A stretch of 64,000 nt of DNA from Caproiciproducens galactitolivorans (GTDB lineage Bacteria > Bacillota > Clostridia > Oscillospirales > Acutalibacteraceae): the NCBI RefSeq assembly GCF_026672255.1, contig NZ_JAPOHA010000008.1, positions 39,368-103,367 on the forward strand. Direction: 5' to 3'. A program made the translations under genes and the position numbers. The notes below the pieces were generated by a model that did not search any database, had not been told where the DNA came from, and worked only from the letters and a program-made list of their open reading frames with translations. Positions 1 to 8,741 of the stretch are shown here, in pieces (the stretch's first letter is position 1; every line of letters starts with the position of its first letter).

Positions 1-29
1 TCCTGTGCTGTAAATTTGATTCGTTTCAT
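1..29 (-). CDS. Start of a gene running off the window edge
   Basis: An ATG at 29 (minus strand) opens a frame reading MKRIKFTAQ before the window ends. A GGAGAT Shine-Dalgarno site sits about 8 bases upstream, and the MalG-like permease ends only 15 bases before it. It is therefore probably the next gene of the sugar operon. Nine residues are too few to name a family. Confidence 0.5.
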
Positions 30-44
30 GTTCGTATCTCCGGG

Positions 45-887
45 TCAGCCTTTCACGCCGCCGACGGTTAATCCTTCCTTAAAGTATTTTTGCGCGCAGA
101 TATAAACGATAAGAATCGGAATGATGGACAAGAGGCTGCCTGCCATCATCAGGTTGTACTGGTTGCTGTACTGGCCCTGCATGGAGTTGAGGATGAGCGG
201 AAGCGTGTAATTTGCACGGTCGGTAAGCAGAACCAACGGCAGCAGATAGTCGTTCCACAAATCCATGAACGACAAAATTGCCAGCGTTGCCAGCGTACCC
301 GGACACAGCGGAAGAATGATCTGGAAGAAAATCCGCCACATTCCCGCGCCGTCAATGGTAGCCGCTTCGATAAACGCATCGTTGATCGTCTGCATTTTCT
401 GGTACAGCATAAAAATGGCAAACGCATTGAACATCTGCAAAAACAGAAAGGCATTCAGGTTGTTCAGAAGATTCAGCTTGCCCATGATGATAAAGAGCGG
501 AATAAAAGTGGTTTGCGGAGGAATCATTAACGCGGTAATGAAAACGGAAAAAAGAACCTTACTTCCGCGGAATTTGATTTTTGCAAGGGCAAAAGCCGCC
601 ATGGCCGCGCACAGGATACGCAGTACAGTGCAGAAAACGGAGATGTAAAAGCTGTTTGCAACGGAGGACCAGAAGTTTTCAATCGAGAAAAGCTTTCGGT
701 ATGCATCCAGAGAAGGCTGTTTCGGAATCCACTCTACCGGGAGCAGCATGACGGCCCCGTTGGTCTTTATCGAGGTAACAACCATCCAGAAAAAGGGAAC
801 GCAAATTAAAAAAGCAAGGAATAACGCAAAAATATAATAAAGAACCCTGGAAAATATTTTTTTTGCCTTCATGAAATCAGTTATCAT
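45..887 (-). CDS. Carbohydrate ABC transporter permease, MalG type
   Basis: A 280-residue integral membrane protein of the CUT1 sugar-importer family (MalG/LacG side of the permease pair). Seen: an N-terminal membrane segment (about residues 13-35), several further hydrophobic segments, and the EAA loop near residues 173-192 (EAATIDGAG), which contacts the ATPase. The C-terminus VGGVKG is typical of MalG-type permeases. The start ATG overlaps the end of the MalF-type gene by 11 bases and has an AGGTGG site before it. It should form a heterodimer with the neighbouring permease. No ATPase gene is in the locus, which in Firmicutes CUT1 systems usually means a shared MsmK/MsmX-type ATPase encoded elsewhere (inference). 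Confidence 0.93.
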   Translation of the reverse strand: MITDFMKAKKIFSRVLYYIFALFLAFLICVPFFWMVVTSIKTNGAVMLLPVEWIPKQPSLDAYRKLFSIENFWSSVANSFYISVFCTVLRILCAAMAAFALAKIKFRGSKVLFSVFITALMIPPQTTFIPLFIIMGKLNLLNNLNAFLFLQMFNAFAIFMLYQKMQTINDAFIEAATIDGAGMWRIFFQIILPLCPGTLATLAILSFMDLWNDYLLPLVLLTDRANYTLPLILNSMQGQYSNQYNLMMAGSLLSIIPILIVYICAQKYFKEGLTVGGVKG

Positions 888-1797
888 AATTCACCCACCT
901 TTTCTGCAGCTTGATCTGAACAAAGGTCAGGACCATAATAATCAGAAACAGTATCCAGCTTAGCGCGGAAGCGGTTCCCATTTTGTAGTAAGTGAAACCG
1001 TATTTATAAATTCGTTCCACCATGACCATCGTGGAACCGCCCGGTCCGCCGTCCGGCGTCATAATCATAACCTGAGGGAAAATCTGGAACGAGTTAATCA
1101 TGCCGATGATCAGAACAAAGAAGAGCGTCGGCGTTAAAAGCGGAAGCGTAATTTTGAAAAAGCGCTTCACCTTTCCCGCCCCGTCAATTTCCGCCGCTTC
1201 GTAATAATCATGATTGATTCCCTGCAGCCCGGAAAGCAGCATCAGGCCGAAATAGCCCATATCCTTCCAAATGGAGGCAAGCACAATGGCCGGCATTGCC
1301 CATTGCGGGCTTTGCAGCCATTGCGGGCCCTGAATGCCTACTGCGGACAGGATTGCGTTAACGATTCCGTACTGAGGGTTCAGCGCCCACCGCCAGATCA
1401 AAGAACCTGCAACCCATGATGTGATAACCGGTATATAATAAACCACGCGAAAAAAGCCGACCCCCCGCGCCTTGCTGTTCAAAATGCCGGCGATGCAGAG
1501 CGATATGACGATCATCAGGGGAATATAGAGAATAACAAACTTTAAGGTGTTTGTAAGAACCTGGTAAAATTCCGTGCTGGTGAATATTTCTTTGTAATTG
1601 TCAACGCCTATGAAATAATCTTTCATAAAGCCCTGAAAATCACTTGTAAGCGTAAGCTGGCTCAGCCCGTCCCAATTCGTCAGGCTGATCAGCAGAGTGG
1701 CAATGATCGGAATCGCACTGAATACCAGAAAGCCGATAAGACTTGGCAGTAAAAACGGCAGTGCCACAAAGAAACCGGACGTACGCGAATGCTTCAT
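877..1797 (-). CDS. Carbohydrate ABC transporter permease, MalF type
   Basis: A CUT1 sugar permease of 306 residues, partner of the MalG-type protein. Seen: a first membrane helix after MKHSRTSG, a central set of membrane segments, and the EAA loop (YEAAEIDGAGK) in the last third. I chose the ATG at 1797 rather than an upstream ATG at 1842 because AGGAGG lies 7 bases before it. It is separated from the GH65 gene by 114 bases and overlaps the next permease, so the two permeases are translationally coupled. The imported sugar is unknown; the GH65 and glycosidase genes upstream suggest an alpha-linked gluco-oligosaccharide or a related disaccharide (inference). Confidence 0.93.
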   Translation of the reverse strand: MKHSRTSGFFVALPFLLPSLIGFLVFSAIPIIATLLISLTNWDGLSQLTLTSDFQGFMKDYFIGVDNYKEIFTSTEFYQVLTNTLKFVILYIPLMIVISLCIAGILNSKARGVGFFRVVYYIPVITSWVAGSLIWRWALNPQYGIVNAILSAVGIQGPQWLQSPQWAMPAIVLASIWKDMGYFGLMLLSGLQGINHDYYEAAEIDGAGKVKRFFKITLPLLTPTLFFVLIIGMINSFQIFPQVMIMTPDGGPGGSTMVMVERIYKYGFTYYKMGTASALSWILFLIIMVLTFVQIKLQKRWVNYDN

Positions 1798-1911
1798 TTC
1801 AAATCCTCCTTCTACCGATATTGACTGCGTGATCTTCATCACAAAAATACCGGCCTTTCGGCTGTGAGAGCAGCCATGGCTGAAAATACAGAAATACGGT
1901 TCTTTTCATGG

Positions 1912-4056
1912 TCAGCCAATCTGAACCGATGAGCCGCTTCCCGACACAGTGGCTTCGTAGCGTTTCCCCCGAAAGAAAAAGCGAAACCGTATTTTCTGAA
2001 AGCTTGGGGGCAGATGGGGCGACAGCTTCGGCGCGCCGTTTTCAAAGGACAACCCGGCAAATCCGAAAACGGCCGTCTGCCAGCATTCCCCAAGGCATGC
2101 GGCATGAAGTCCTTCTTCGCCCGTGTTTTCCATAATGTTGCGCAAATCCAGAAAAAGTGCCTTTTGAAAATAGTCCCAGGCGGCGTCCGTAATGCCGTTT
2201 TGCGCCGCAAACAGGGCGTGCGTGGCAAAACTCAGAGTGGAATCATGCAGGCACAGCGGTTCAAAATCATTCCAGGCCGCCTTTTTTTCCTCCGGTGTGA
2301 ATGCTTCCGGCAGCCGTGTCATGAGCAGAATCACATCCGCCTGCTTGATGACCCGGTACCGCTGCAGCCGGTCGAAACAGACCTTATGGTAACTGGCCGC
2401 GTCGCCTGTTTTCAGCTCTGAGGGGTTTACGGGTTCCAGCAAGTCAAAGGTGTCGTCCTGCTTCCAGTGCCCGGAAACCGGGTCCTTCGGCAGTTTGATT
2501 GAAGATTCCAGTTCAGCCCACCGGGCGGTTTCCCCTTCTGTAATGCCGAGCTGCCGGTAAACGGACGGATTGTTCGTGCGCAGGTACGCCGCCGCTTCCA
2601 CGGCAAGCTTCAAATTTTCTTTTACCAGCCGATTGGTGTAAAGATTGTTGCTGGTAATGCCGCAGTATTCGTCCGGCCCTTTACAGAACAGCAGGTTTAC
2701 CTTACCGGTTTCGGGGTCCGGTGTGTAGCGGCTCTGCCAGAACCGCGCGGTCTCGATATAGACTTCCGCCGCGTGATTCCGGTAAAAATCCATGTCCCCC
2801 GTAGCGTCAATGTATTGGTTGAGCGCGTACACGACATCAGCGGTTACATGAAGCTCGGAAGCGCCGATGTCCCAGCTTTCGCACTGCTCACTGCCGTCGT
2901 AGGAGGCCATCCAGGGGTATCGCGCGCCCGCGCTGTTCATTTTCTGCGCGTATAATTTTGCCTGCGGAAGCGTATCCGTCCGGTACTGCATCAGATTTTT
3001 CGCCGCTTCCGGATTGGTATAAAGATAAAACGGCATCAAAAACAGATCGGTATCCCAAAAATAACATCCTTTGTACCGCGTATGGGTCAGACCCCTTGCG
3101 CCGATATTTACGGAAGGATCCTTTTCCGAATTGTTGGCGATCATTTCGAAAATCAAGTAGCGCAGGGCCGCGTCCGCCTGCCCGTCACCTTCGATTTCGA
3201 TATTGGCCGATTCCCAGTGCTCTGCCCACGCCGCTTCGCTCTGCGATAGAAGGGCGGAAAAGTTCCATTCGGAACCCGGGCTTTGAATGCGCGGGTCTTT
3301 ATCCCGGCTGGTGGACAGAAACGCACACTGTTCTATTACAACCGTATCGCCCGCCGATACAGCCGCGCTGTAGACAAGCCCCGTACCCTCGTCGTCATCG
3401 AAAGTGCCTTGATAGCGCAGCCCCTGTGTGTGATAGGTAACTTCTTCTGAAATCTCAAGGTTGGTTCCCTTCGTCAGCAGCCTTAAAGAAAAGCCGTTTT
3501 CTGAAAACGTTTTCCGCACAATGGAAGTGAGCTGCGCTGTCTGTGTGTTTTCCTTCGTCTGGTCATCCGCAACCGGAAGATTGCAGCAGGCGGTATGAAC
3601 ACCAGCGGAAATTTCCAGATTCATATCCGTATTGGGCTTAAAGGCAATCCGGTCGACAAGCAGGCCTGTGTTTGAAAGCGAAAAAAAGCGTTCCTCACAA
3701 ACTTCCAGCGATTTTCCGCCCAGGTTCAGCAGGTATTCTCCGGTGAACAGGCCAGTGTGCAGATCAAGGGTGCGATGCACACAGGCCGGGGCGGCGGTCC
3801 GTCCGTCCGCCTTCAGTTTTCTATATAAAGGTGTCGGCAGATTGATAAAATCCGTAATCCCCGGTTTAATCTCCCCAAATATCCCCGCGACAAACAGCCC
3901 GGTCTTATAGGGCGGAACATTGGGCGAGAGGGAAAGAAATCCGCGGGAACCCATCCGCCCGTTTCCAATAAAAAATACGCTTTCGAGAAAATCGTCCGTC
4001 CCGTTTTCGCTGTCCGCTTCTATTTTCCATTTTGATAGTTTTACATCATTCCTCAT
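1912..4056 (-). CDS. Glycoside hydrolase family 65 enzyme (phosphorylase-like)
   Basis: A 714-residue cytoplasmic protein of GH65, the family of maltose, trehalose, kojibiose and nigerose phosphorylases, which are usually about 750-780 residues. Seen: an N-terminal beta-sandwich region (about 1-270), then an (alpha/alpha)6 barrel. Family motifs are FWDTD at 333-337, GPDEY at 460-464 with the likely catalytic acid Glu463, KQAD at 571-574, and HDSTLS at 604-609 in the usual phosphate-binding region. Oddity: the late motif normally read GGTWQ is GECWQ (656-660), putting a Glu and a Cys into a normally Gly/Thr position. The start overlaps the upstream glycosidase stop by 11 bases. The substrate, and phosphorolysis versus hydrolysis, cannot be settled from sequence alone. 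Confidence 0.9.
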   Translation of the reverse strand: MRNDVKLSKWKIEADSENGTDDFLESVFFIGNGRMGSRGFLSLSPNVPPYKTGLFVAGIFGEIKPGITDFINLPTPLYRKLKADGRTAAPACVHRTLDLHTGLFTGEYLLNLGGKSLEVCEERFFSLSNTGLLVDRIAFKPNTDMNLEISAGVHTACCNLPVADDQTKENTQTAQLTSIVRKTFSENGFSLRLLTKGTNLEISEEVTYHTQGLRYQGTFDDDEGTGLVYSAAVSAGDTVVIEQCAFLSTSRDKDPRIQSPGSEWNFSALLSQSEAAWAEHWESANIEIEGDGQADAALRYLIFEMIANNSEKDPSVNIGARGLTHTRYKGCYFWDTDLFLMPFYLYTNPEAAKNLMQYRTDTLPQAKLYAQKMNSAGARYPWMASYDGSEQCESWDIGASELHVTADVVYALNQYIDATGDMDFYRNHAAEVYIETARFWQSRYTPDPETGKVNLLFCKGPDEYCGITSNNLYTNRLVKENLKLAVEAAAYLRTNNPSVYRQLGITEGETARWAELESSIKLPKDPVSGHWKQDDTFDLLEPVNPSELKTGDAASYHKVCFDRLQRYRVIKQADVILLMTRLPEAFTPEEKKAAWNDFEPLCLHDSTLSFATHALFAAQNGITDAAWDYFQKALFLDLRNIMENTGEEGLHAACLGECWQTAVFGFAGLSFENGAPKLSPHLPPSFQKIRFRFFFRGKRYEATVSGSGSSVQIG

Positions 4057-5848
4057 AAGCTCGGTCCAGCTCCTCCTTGGTTTCTTTCATTGCATGGCAC
4101 AAAAAGCCTGCGCACGTTGCAAAAGCCGCGCCCGTGGTGCATTCACCGGTGTTTTCGTCCACACTTTCGCATGCGATAAGGTGATCCATCTGAACATCGT
4201 GTAAGAATTTTGCACTGCTCGCCGTTCTCCCGCAAAGGAGGCTGTTTGCAACGCTCAAAATCCATGGATGCGGCGCGTGCGGACAGCCGATTTCCGCAAA
4301 TCTGCTGGAAGCGAAACTATACCGATATCCGGGCGAGCGGATCATTTGAACCGTATTGCGGTATACGTCTTCATCCGGCCGGCAGAAGCCGAGGTATGGA
4401 AGAATCTGGAGGCTGCCCGGCGGCTCGTCGTAAATATCATATTGGCCGTTCAGGTCAACGGACCACGCATAAAAAGGCTTTCCGTCTTTTTCCTTCACAC
4501 AGTGCCGCTCAATGGCAGACCGGATATTCAGCGCGGTCTGTTCCAATTCGTGATAAGCGGGGTATAAGTGTGCAAGGGCAAGCAGGGCTTTCCACACAAG
4601 AACATTGTCGTATGTAATATATGGATATACATGTTCGTCATCCGTAGGCTGAAGAAAGGTGTCGTACAGTGCAACGGTCGGATGCCGATGTTTTTCCAGC
4701 TGATGCAGAATGCGTTTGATTCCCGTCTTCACGCTTGCTTCTTCCAGAATGCTGTCGTCGCCCGTTGCGTCGGTGTAGCGTTCGAGTGCAAGAACCGGAG
4801 CCATCAGCTCATCCAGCTCAAACCCGGGTTCCAGCACGGTGCCGTCAATAAAACGGGAATGAATTCCGAAATTTTTCCCCTGACGGCCAAAAACATAAGT
4901 CAGCATTTCGCGTGCCAGATCATGGTCGGCGTCCAGAACCGCGGGGAAACTCCATAACAGGCTGTCGCGGTCCCAATACGCCGCGCTTACATAGTACCGG
5001 GGACTGCGGCTGGTGACAAGCACCAGTTCTTCCGTATCCAGCGTAATGCCGGTTGAAAAGAAGATACAGAAAAACAAATTGGTGTTATACAGCCGGGTAA
5101 GATTTTTATCCTTAAATTCCAGCGACCGTTCGGAAAGCCAATTTAACGTTCGATTGAATTCGAAATCATATCCCTGCCGCAGCATTTCCTTTGCACTGGT
5201 CGCGGCGGCAACTTCCTCAAATCCAATCCCCCAATACACGACCAGCTCGCAGCTTTGACCCGGCGCGAGTGTTTCTTCCCTTGTCAGGCAATAGTCAACG
5301 CCTTTTTCATGCTGCGTGAAAGTGACTTCGCAGTCTTTATCCGTCATTGGCGCAAAAGCGAACAACGGCGCGCCGCAGCGCAGATCGAACACGATGCCGT
5401 TATTCCACGCGCTCCGGTAACAGTGTTTTTCGCCGTCAAGCATTTTATCCTCGTTCACACAATGCCAGCTTGTTGCCCAGCGCCCGCGCAGACCGTATGA
5501 AATCTGCACGGGTTCCGGGGTGGAGTTGGTTGCTTCAAGCCGTACCAAAAAGCCGCGCTCTTCGACGGGCGCAAGAATGACGCCGTTCAGTGAAATTCCC
5601 TGCGAGCTGAAAGAAAAGCGGGGAATCCAGTTTCCCAACCGGTTCCACACGGGAGCTTCCCGCAATACCTGCGTGTCGCCGATCTTTATAAAGGGGAGAA
5701 TCAGCGGGACATCTTCATCCCCACGAACATCGATTAAACCTTTATATCCCATATGCAGGAAGGTCAGATCATGGATTCCGGCTGTCTGTTCCTTGATTTG
5801 CGGCAGTGAAACCATCTGATTTCCGGTGGGTATCCATGCTGCATTCAT
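4046..5848 (-). CDS. Six-hairpin glycosidase-like protein, family not assigned
   Basis: A 600-residue protein without signal peptide, first gene of the sugar operon. The first 230 residues look like a beta-rich domain. From about 235 on there is a helical region with AYWDRDSLLW (290-299), a pattern like the W-x-RD-S substrate-site motif of (alpha/alpha)6 glycosidases (GH125, GH15, amylo-1,6-glucosidase types), followed by ELDELMAP and acidic-aromatic stretches further on. I recognise the fold class but not a specific GH family. Coupling to GH65 (overlapping stop/start) and control by the same operator suggest it acts on the same imported sugar. An AGGAGA site precedes the ATG. It could be a hydrolase that trims oligosaccharides before GH65 acts. 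Confidence 0.75.
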   Translation of the reverse strand: MNAAWIPTGNQMVSLPQIKEQTAGIHDLTFLHMGYKGLIDVRGDEDVPLILPFIKIGDTQVLREAPVWNRLGNWIPRFSFSSQGISLNGVILAPVEERGFLVRLEATNSTPEPVQISYGLRGRWATSWHCVNEDKMLDGEKHCYRSAWNNGIVFDLRCGAPLFAFAPMTDKDCEVTFTQHEKGVDYCLTREETLAPGQSCELVVYWGIGFEEVAAATSAKEMLRQGYDFEFNRTLNWLSERSLEFKDKNLTRLYNTNLFFCIFFSTGITLDTEELVLVTSRSPRYYVSAAYWDRDSLLWSFPAVLDADHDLAREMLTYVFGRQGKNFGIHSRFIDGTVLEPGFELDELMAPVLALERYTDATGDDSILEEASVKTGIKRILHQLEKHRHPTVALYDTFLQPTDDEHVYPYITYDNVLVWKALLALAHLYPAYHELEQTALNIRSAIERHCVKEKDGKPFYAWSVDLNGQYDIYDEPPGSLQILPYLGFCRPDEDVYRNTVQMIRSPGYRYSFASSRFAEIGCPHAPHPWILSVANSLLCGRTASSAKFLHDVQMDHLIACESVDENTGECTTGAAFATCAGFLCHAMKETKEELDRAYEE

Positions 5849-5866
5849 AAATAAGTCTCCTTTTTA

Positions 5867-5880
5867 GTTAAACGGTTAAC
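5867..5880. promoter_or_regulatory. Putative LacI-family operator O1
   Basis: Imperfect palindrome GTTAAACGGTTAAC with a central CG, as usual for LacI/GalR-family operators. It lies just downstream of the predicted minus-strand promoter, where binding would block the glycosidase operon. It shares the 12-base core TTAAACGGTTAA with the site at 6007-6018. Confidence 0.8.
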
Positions 5881-5893
5881 TTAATACAAGTTA

Positions 5894-5922
5894 AATATAG
5901 CTATAAAAATATCTAATGTCAA
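5894..5922 (-). promoter_or_regulatory. SigA-type promoter for the glycosidase/permease operon
   Basis: On the minus strand TTGACA (5922-5917) and TATATT (5899-5894) are separated by exactly 17 bases. The start point would be near 5887, so operator O1 (5880-5867) falls at about +8 to +21. Confidence 0.75.
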
Positions 5923-5962
5923 TAGTTATTCGTAATATTATAAAATTTTTTGTGTAAAACTC

Positions 5963-5991
5963 TTGACATTATAGAAAATAATCGTTATTGT
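5963..5991 (+). promoter_or_regulatory. SigA-type promoter for the LacI-family regulator
   Basis: TTGACA (5963-5968), a 17-base spacer, and TATTGT (5986-5991). The start point near 5998 puts operator O2 at about +8 to +22, mirroring the arrangement on the other strand. Confidence 0.7.
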
Positions 5992-6004
5992 TAATACATA
6001 AATA

Positions 6005-6020
6005 ATTTAAACGGTTAAAT
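6005..6020. promoter_or_regulatory. Putative LacI-family operator O2
   Basis: ATTTAAACGGTTAAAT carries the same TTAAACGGTTAA core as O1, 139 bases away. It lies between the regulator promoter and its start codon, which predicts autorepression and possible looping with O1. Confidence 0.8.
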
Positions 6021-6038
6021 AAAAAAGCGAGATATATT

Positions 6039-7058
6039 ATGAAAAACAGAATTACAATTAAACAGGTAGCGCAAAAAGCCGGCGTATCGCCCGCGACAGT
6101 TTCCTATGTGCTCAATAATAAGAAAACTATTTCGGCAGAAACAAAACAGCGCGTGTGGGATGCGATTTCAGCGCTTGATTATGTGCCCGACCTGTCGGCG
6201 CGCAGCTTAACTGCCGGGAATTCAAAGCTGATCGGCGTTCTGGTCCCCCAGACGGAAGAGGGGAACCGGCTGATGTTTGAAAATAATTTTTACAGCGAAA
6301 TTCTGGGGAGCATTGAGCTCAGCGCCCGACTGCGGGGTTACCATGTCCTGATTTCGGCGGCGGATTCCAACGAAAAATACCTGACCCTTGTAAAAGAACG
6401 CAATCTGGACGGCATCATCGCCATTGGTGTCTACCCGGACAGTTTTTATCAGGAAATGAAAAAATCGCAAAAACCGATTGTTCTGGTGGACAGTTACTGT
6501 AACGATCATTACTACCACAGCATCCGAATTGACGATGCATACGGCAGTTACCTCGCCACCAAATATATGATTGATCACGGGCACCGCGAAATCGCGTTTT
6601 TCTGCGGGGAAATCAAAGACAACGGCGTTATGAAGCAGCGTCTGCAAGGGTACCGGGAAGCGATGGAGGAACAGGGACTCAGCTTCAGCATGAAGAATGT
6701 GTTTGAAGGAAAAATCGACTACGAAAACGGAATCAAGCTGGCGAACACCTTGTGTGATTCCAAATCAAAGGCGACGGCTGTGGTGGCTTCGGCAGATATT
6801 CTGGCAATCACCGCCATCAAAGCCTTTTATGAACGCGGCCTCCGTGTTCCCGAGGACTTTTCTGTCATCGGCTTTGATGATCTGCAGATTTCAAAATATC
6901 TTACCCCGGGTCTTACTACGGTGCACCAGGACATTTCCCGTAAAGGGGAACGTGCAATGGAACTGCTCTTTCAGAGTATTGAGGATCCAAATCTGACCAA
7001 AAGGGAGGAAATCATGGCGGTAAATATTGTTGAACGCGGTTCGGTTAAATCCTTATGA
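6039..7058 (+). CDS. LacI-family transcriptional regulator
   Basis: A 339-residue LacI/GalR repressor. Seen: an N-terminal helix-turn-helix and hinge (about residues 5-60: IKQVAQKAGVSPATVSYVLN, then SARSLTAG), followed by a periplasmic-binding-protein-like sugar-sensing domain with typical phrases such as VLVDSY, IAFFCGE, GFDDLQISKYLTPGLTTVHQ. It is divergent from the glycosidase/permease operon, with one operator copy in front of each. It probably represses both units and is released by the imported sugar or a breakdown product (inference). The SD before the ATG is weak (GCGAGA), fitting low-level expression. Confidence 0.95.
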   Translation: MKNRITIKQVAQKAGVSPATVSYVLNNKKTISAETKQRVWDAISALDYVPDLSARSLTAGNSKLIGVLVPQTEEGNRLMFENNFYSEILGSIELSARLRGYHVLISAADSNEKYLTLVKERNLDGIIAIGVYPDSFYQEMKKSQKPIVLVDSYCNDHYYHSIRIDDAYGSYLATKYMIDHGHREIAFFCGEIKDNGVMKQRLQGYREAMEEQGLSFSMKNVFEGKIDYENGIKLANTLCDSKSKATAVVASADILAITAIKAFYERGLRVPEDFSVIGFDDLQISKYLTPGLTTVHQDISRKGERAMELLFQSIEDPNLTKREEIMAVNIVERGSVKSL

Positions 7059-7074
7059 AAAGGCAGGTGAAATA

Positions 7075-7114
7075 AAAAGGGTTACACCGCCGGCAAAGCA
7101 TGTGTAACCCTTTT
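7075..7114 (+). terminator. Hairpin after the LacI-family gene
   Basis: AAAAGGGTTACAC (7075-7087) pairs with GTGTAACCCTTTT (7102-7114) around a 14-base loop. The T tract is short. It separates the regulator from the binding-protein gene and may set their relative levels by partial read-through. Confidence 0.7.
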
Positions 7115-7207
7115 GAAAGCAGGCAGCACTCAACCGCCCCTTTATTTACTTATTGTAAATGATACGGGCAAATAAAGCAATACAAATTGGAACGGGAGGA
7201 ATTCTTA

Positions 7208-8515
7208 ATGAAAAGGTATTTATCTACCATAAGCCTTGCATTGGCGACGATGCTTACCGTCAGTGCATGTTCCACGGCGCCCGCATCGAGCAAAGCGAAT
7301 CCGGCTTCAGCCGCATCCGGCGCAGCATCGCAGCCGGTAACGATCACATTCGATCAGTTTTCCAACTCCGGTGATAATGAACAGTACTTGAAAAAAATGA
7401 TTGACGCTTACAAAGTGAAAAATCCGAATGTTACAATCAAGCTGCAATCCTATGGGTATCAGGACTACTTTACCCAACTGACCACCAAAGTGGCCGGCGG
7501 AAAAGCGGCGGATGTGTTTGAACTGAATTATGAAAATTTCGTTTCCTACGCAAAAAAGGGCGCCCTTATGCCGCTTGACGATATCATCAAGTCCGAAAAC
7601 ATCGATACCTCATCGTACAACCCGACAGCACTGAAGGCATTCAACGCCGACGGAAAGCAATACGGTGTTCCGGACAGCTTTTCTACGGTTCTCCTCTTTT
7701 ACAACAAAGATTTGTTCGATAAGGCAAAGGTTTCTTACCCGACCGACGACTGGAAATGGGAAGACGCCATGAACGCAGCGCAAAAGATTCGTGCACTCGG
7801 AAAAGATATTTACGGTTATTACCATCCGTGTACCTTCAACGAATTCTATAAAGTTGCAAAGCAAAACGGCGGCAGCCTGATCAGCGCCGACGGCAAATCG
7901 TTCACCATGGATACACCCGAAAATGTACAGGCATTGCAGTACATGGTGGATATGCAGAACAAAACCAACGTTATGCCGACTGCGGCACAGGTGGAAAGAA
8001 CGGCCAACGCCGACTGGGATCTTTTTAAATCCGGGCGCTTGGGCATGATCGTTACCGGCTGCTGGGCTTTCCCGGATTTCACCAAGAACTGCGGCTTTAA
8101 CTGGGACGTTGCCGTAGAGCCCGGCCATTCCGTGAAAGCAACACATTTCTTCTCCAACGGCTACGTGGTCAACAAGGACAGTAAGGCTGCAAATGAAGCG
8201 GTGAAATTCATCAATTTTATCTCTTCCAATAAGGAAGCGACCCAGATTCGTCTGGATGCCGGACTGGAATTACCGCCTGTCACTGACAGCTCGATTATTT
8301 CACAGTATACATCGAAAACACCGCCCGCAAACCGTAAGGCTGTTTTCAAAAGCCTGGATTTCCTTGTGACTCCTCCGGTTATTTCACAATATCAGCAGTT
8401 GCAGGATATTGTAGGGAAACATCTGGATGCCGCGGTAGCCGGTACGGTAACGCCTTCACAGGCGCTGAAAGATATGCAGGCCGAATGCCAGCAAACGATC
8501 AGCCTGTCAAAATAA
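7208..8515 (+). CDS. Sugar-binding lipoprotein of a CUT1 ABC importer
   Basis: A 435-residue extracellular solute-binding protein. It begins with a lipoprotein signal peptide ending in the lipobox VSAC (Cys21), then an Ala/Ser-rich linker, then a family-1 sugar-binding fold (TITFDQFSNSGDNEQYLKKM..., GGKAADVFELNYENF, GRLGMIVTGCW). I chose the ATG at 7208, with GGGAGG 8 bases before it, over an in-frame start at 7187. It most likely delivers the sugar to the two permeases at 45-1797, although it sits on the other strand beyond the regulator. No good promoter was found directly upstream, so it may depend on read-through from the regulator gene. Confidence 0.93.
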   Translation: MKRYLSTISLALATMLTVSACSTAPASSKANPASAASGAASQPVTITFDQFSNSGDNEQYLKKMIDAYKVKNPNVTIKLQSYGYQDYFTQLTTKVAGGKAADVFELNYENFVSYAKKGALMPLDDIIKSENIDTSSYNPTALKAFNADGKQYGVPDSFSTVLLFYNKDLFDKAKVSYPTDDWKWEDAMNAAQKIRALGKDIYGYYHPCTFNEFYKVAKQNGGSLISADGKSFTMDTPENVQALQYMVDMQNKTNVMPTAAQVERTANADWDLFKSGRLGMIVTGCWAFPDFTKNCGFNWDVAVEPGHSVKATHFFSNGYVVNKDSKAANEAVKFINFISSNKEATQIRLDAGLELPPVTDSSIISQYTSKTPPANRKAVFKSLDFLVTPPVISQYQQLQDIVGKHLDAAVAGTVTPSQALKDMQAECQQTISLSK

Positions 8516-8627
8516 TCTGAAGTTTTTCCATACTGACAAAGAATCATCCTATTTTAACTCTTTCAAGCAAGTAAATTCATAATTTTTACGGCATACAAGC
8601 AATTTTAAGGCTAGGGCAAGAAAAACA

Positions 8628-8673
8628 AAAACCGCATCAAACAGTTCATAAATGGCTGTTTGATGCGGTTTTT
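8628..8673. terminator. Bidirectional terminator
   Basis: A long stem AAAACCGCATCAAACAG (8628-8644) and CTGTTTGATGCGGTTTTT (8656-8673), with T tracts on both strands. It lies between the converging binding-protein and SGNH genes. Confidence 0.9.
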
Positions 8674-8741
8674 CGTGGTTCCGCCAGATCGATCGTATGG
8701 TGGATTTTGGCCGTTTTATATTTCGACTAAAATTCTATCAA

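Noticed and set aside
90-530. Plus-strand frame of 146 codons opposite the MalG-type permease
   Set aside because: Antisense shadow: composition is His/Gln/Arg-rich, no SD, and the minus-strand permease is unambiguous.
1798-1911. Hairpin-like GGCTG/CAGCC between GH65 and the permease
   Set aside because: Short stem with poor T tract; might be a processing site but is not supportable as a terminator.
7041-7050. Half-operator-like CGGTTAAAT at the end of the LacI-family gene
   Set aside because: Only half of the palindrome and inside the coding end; likely chance.
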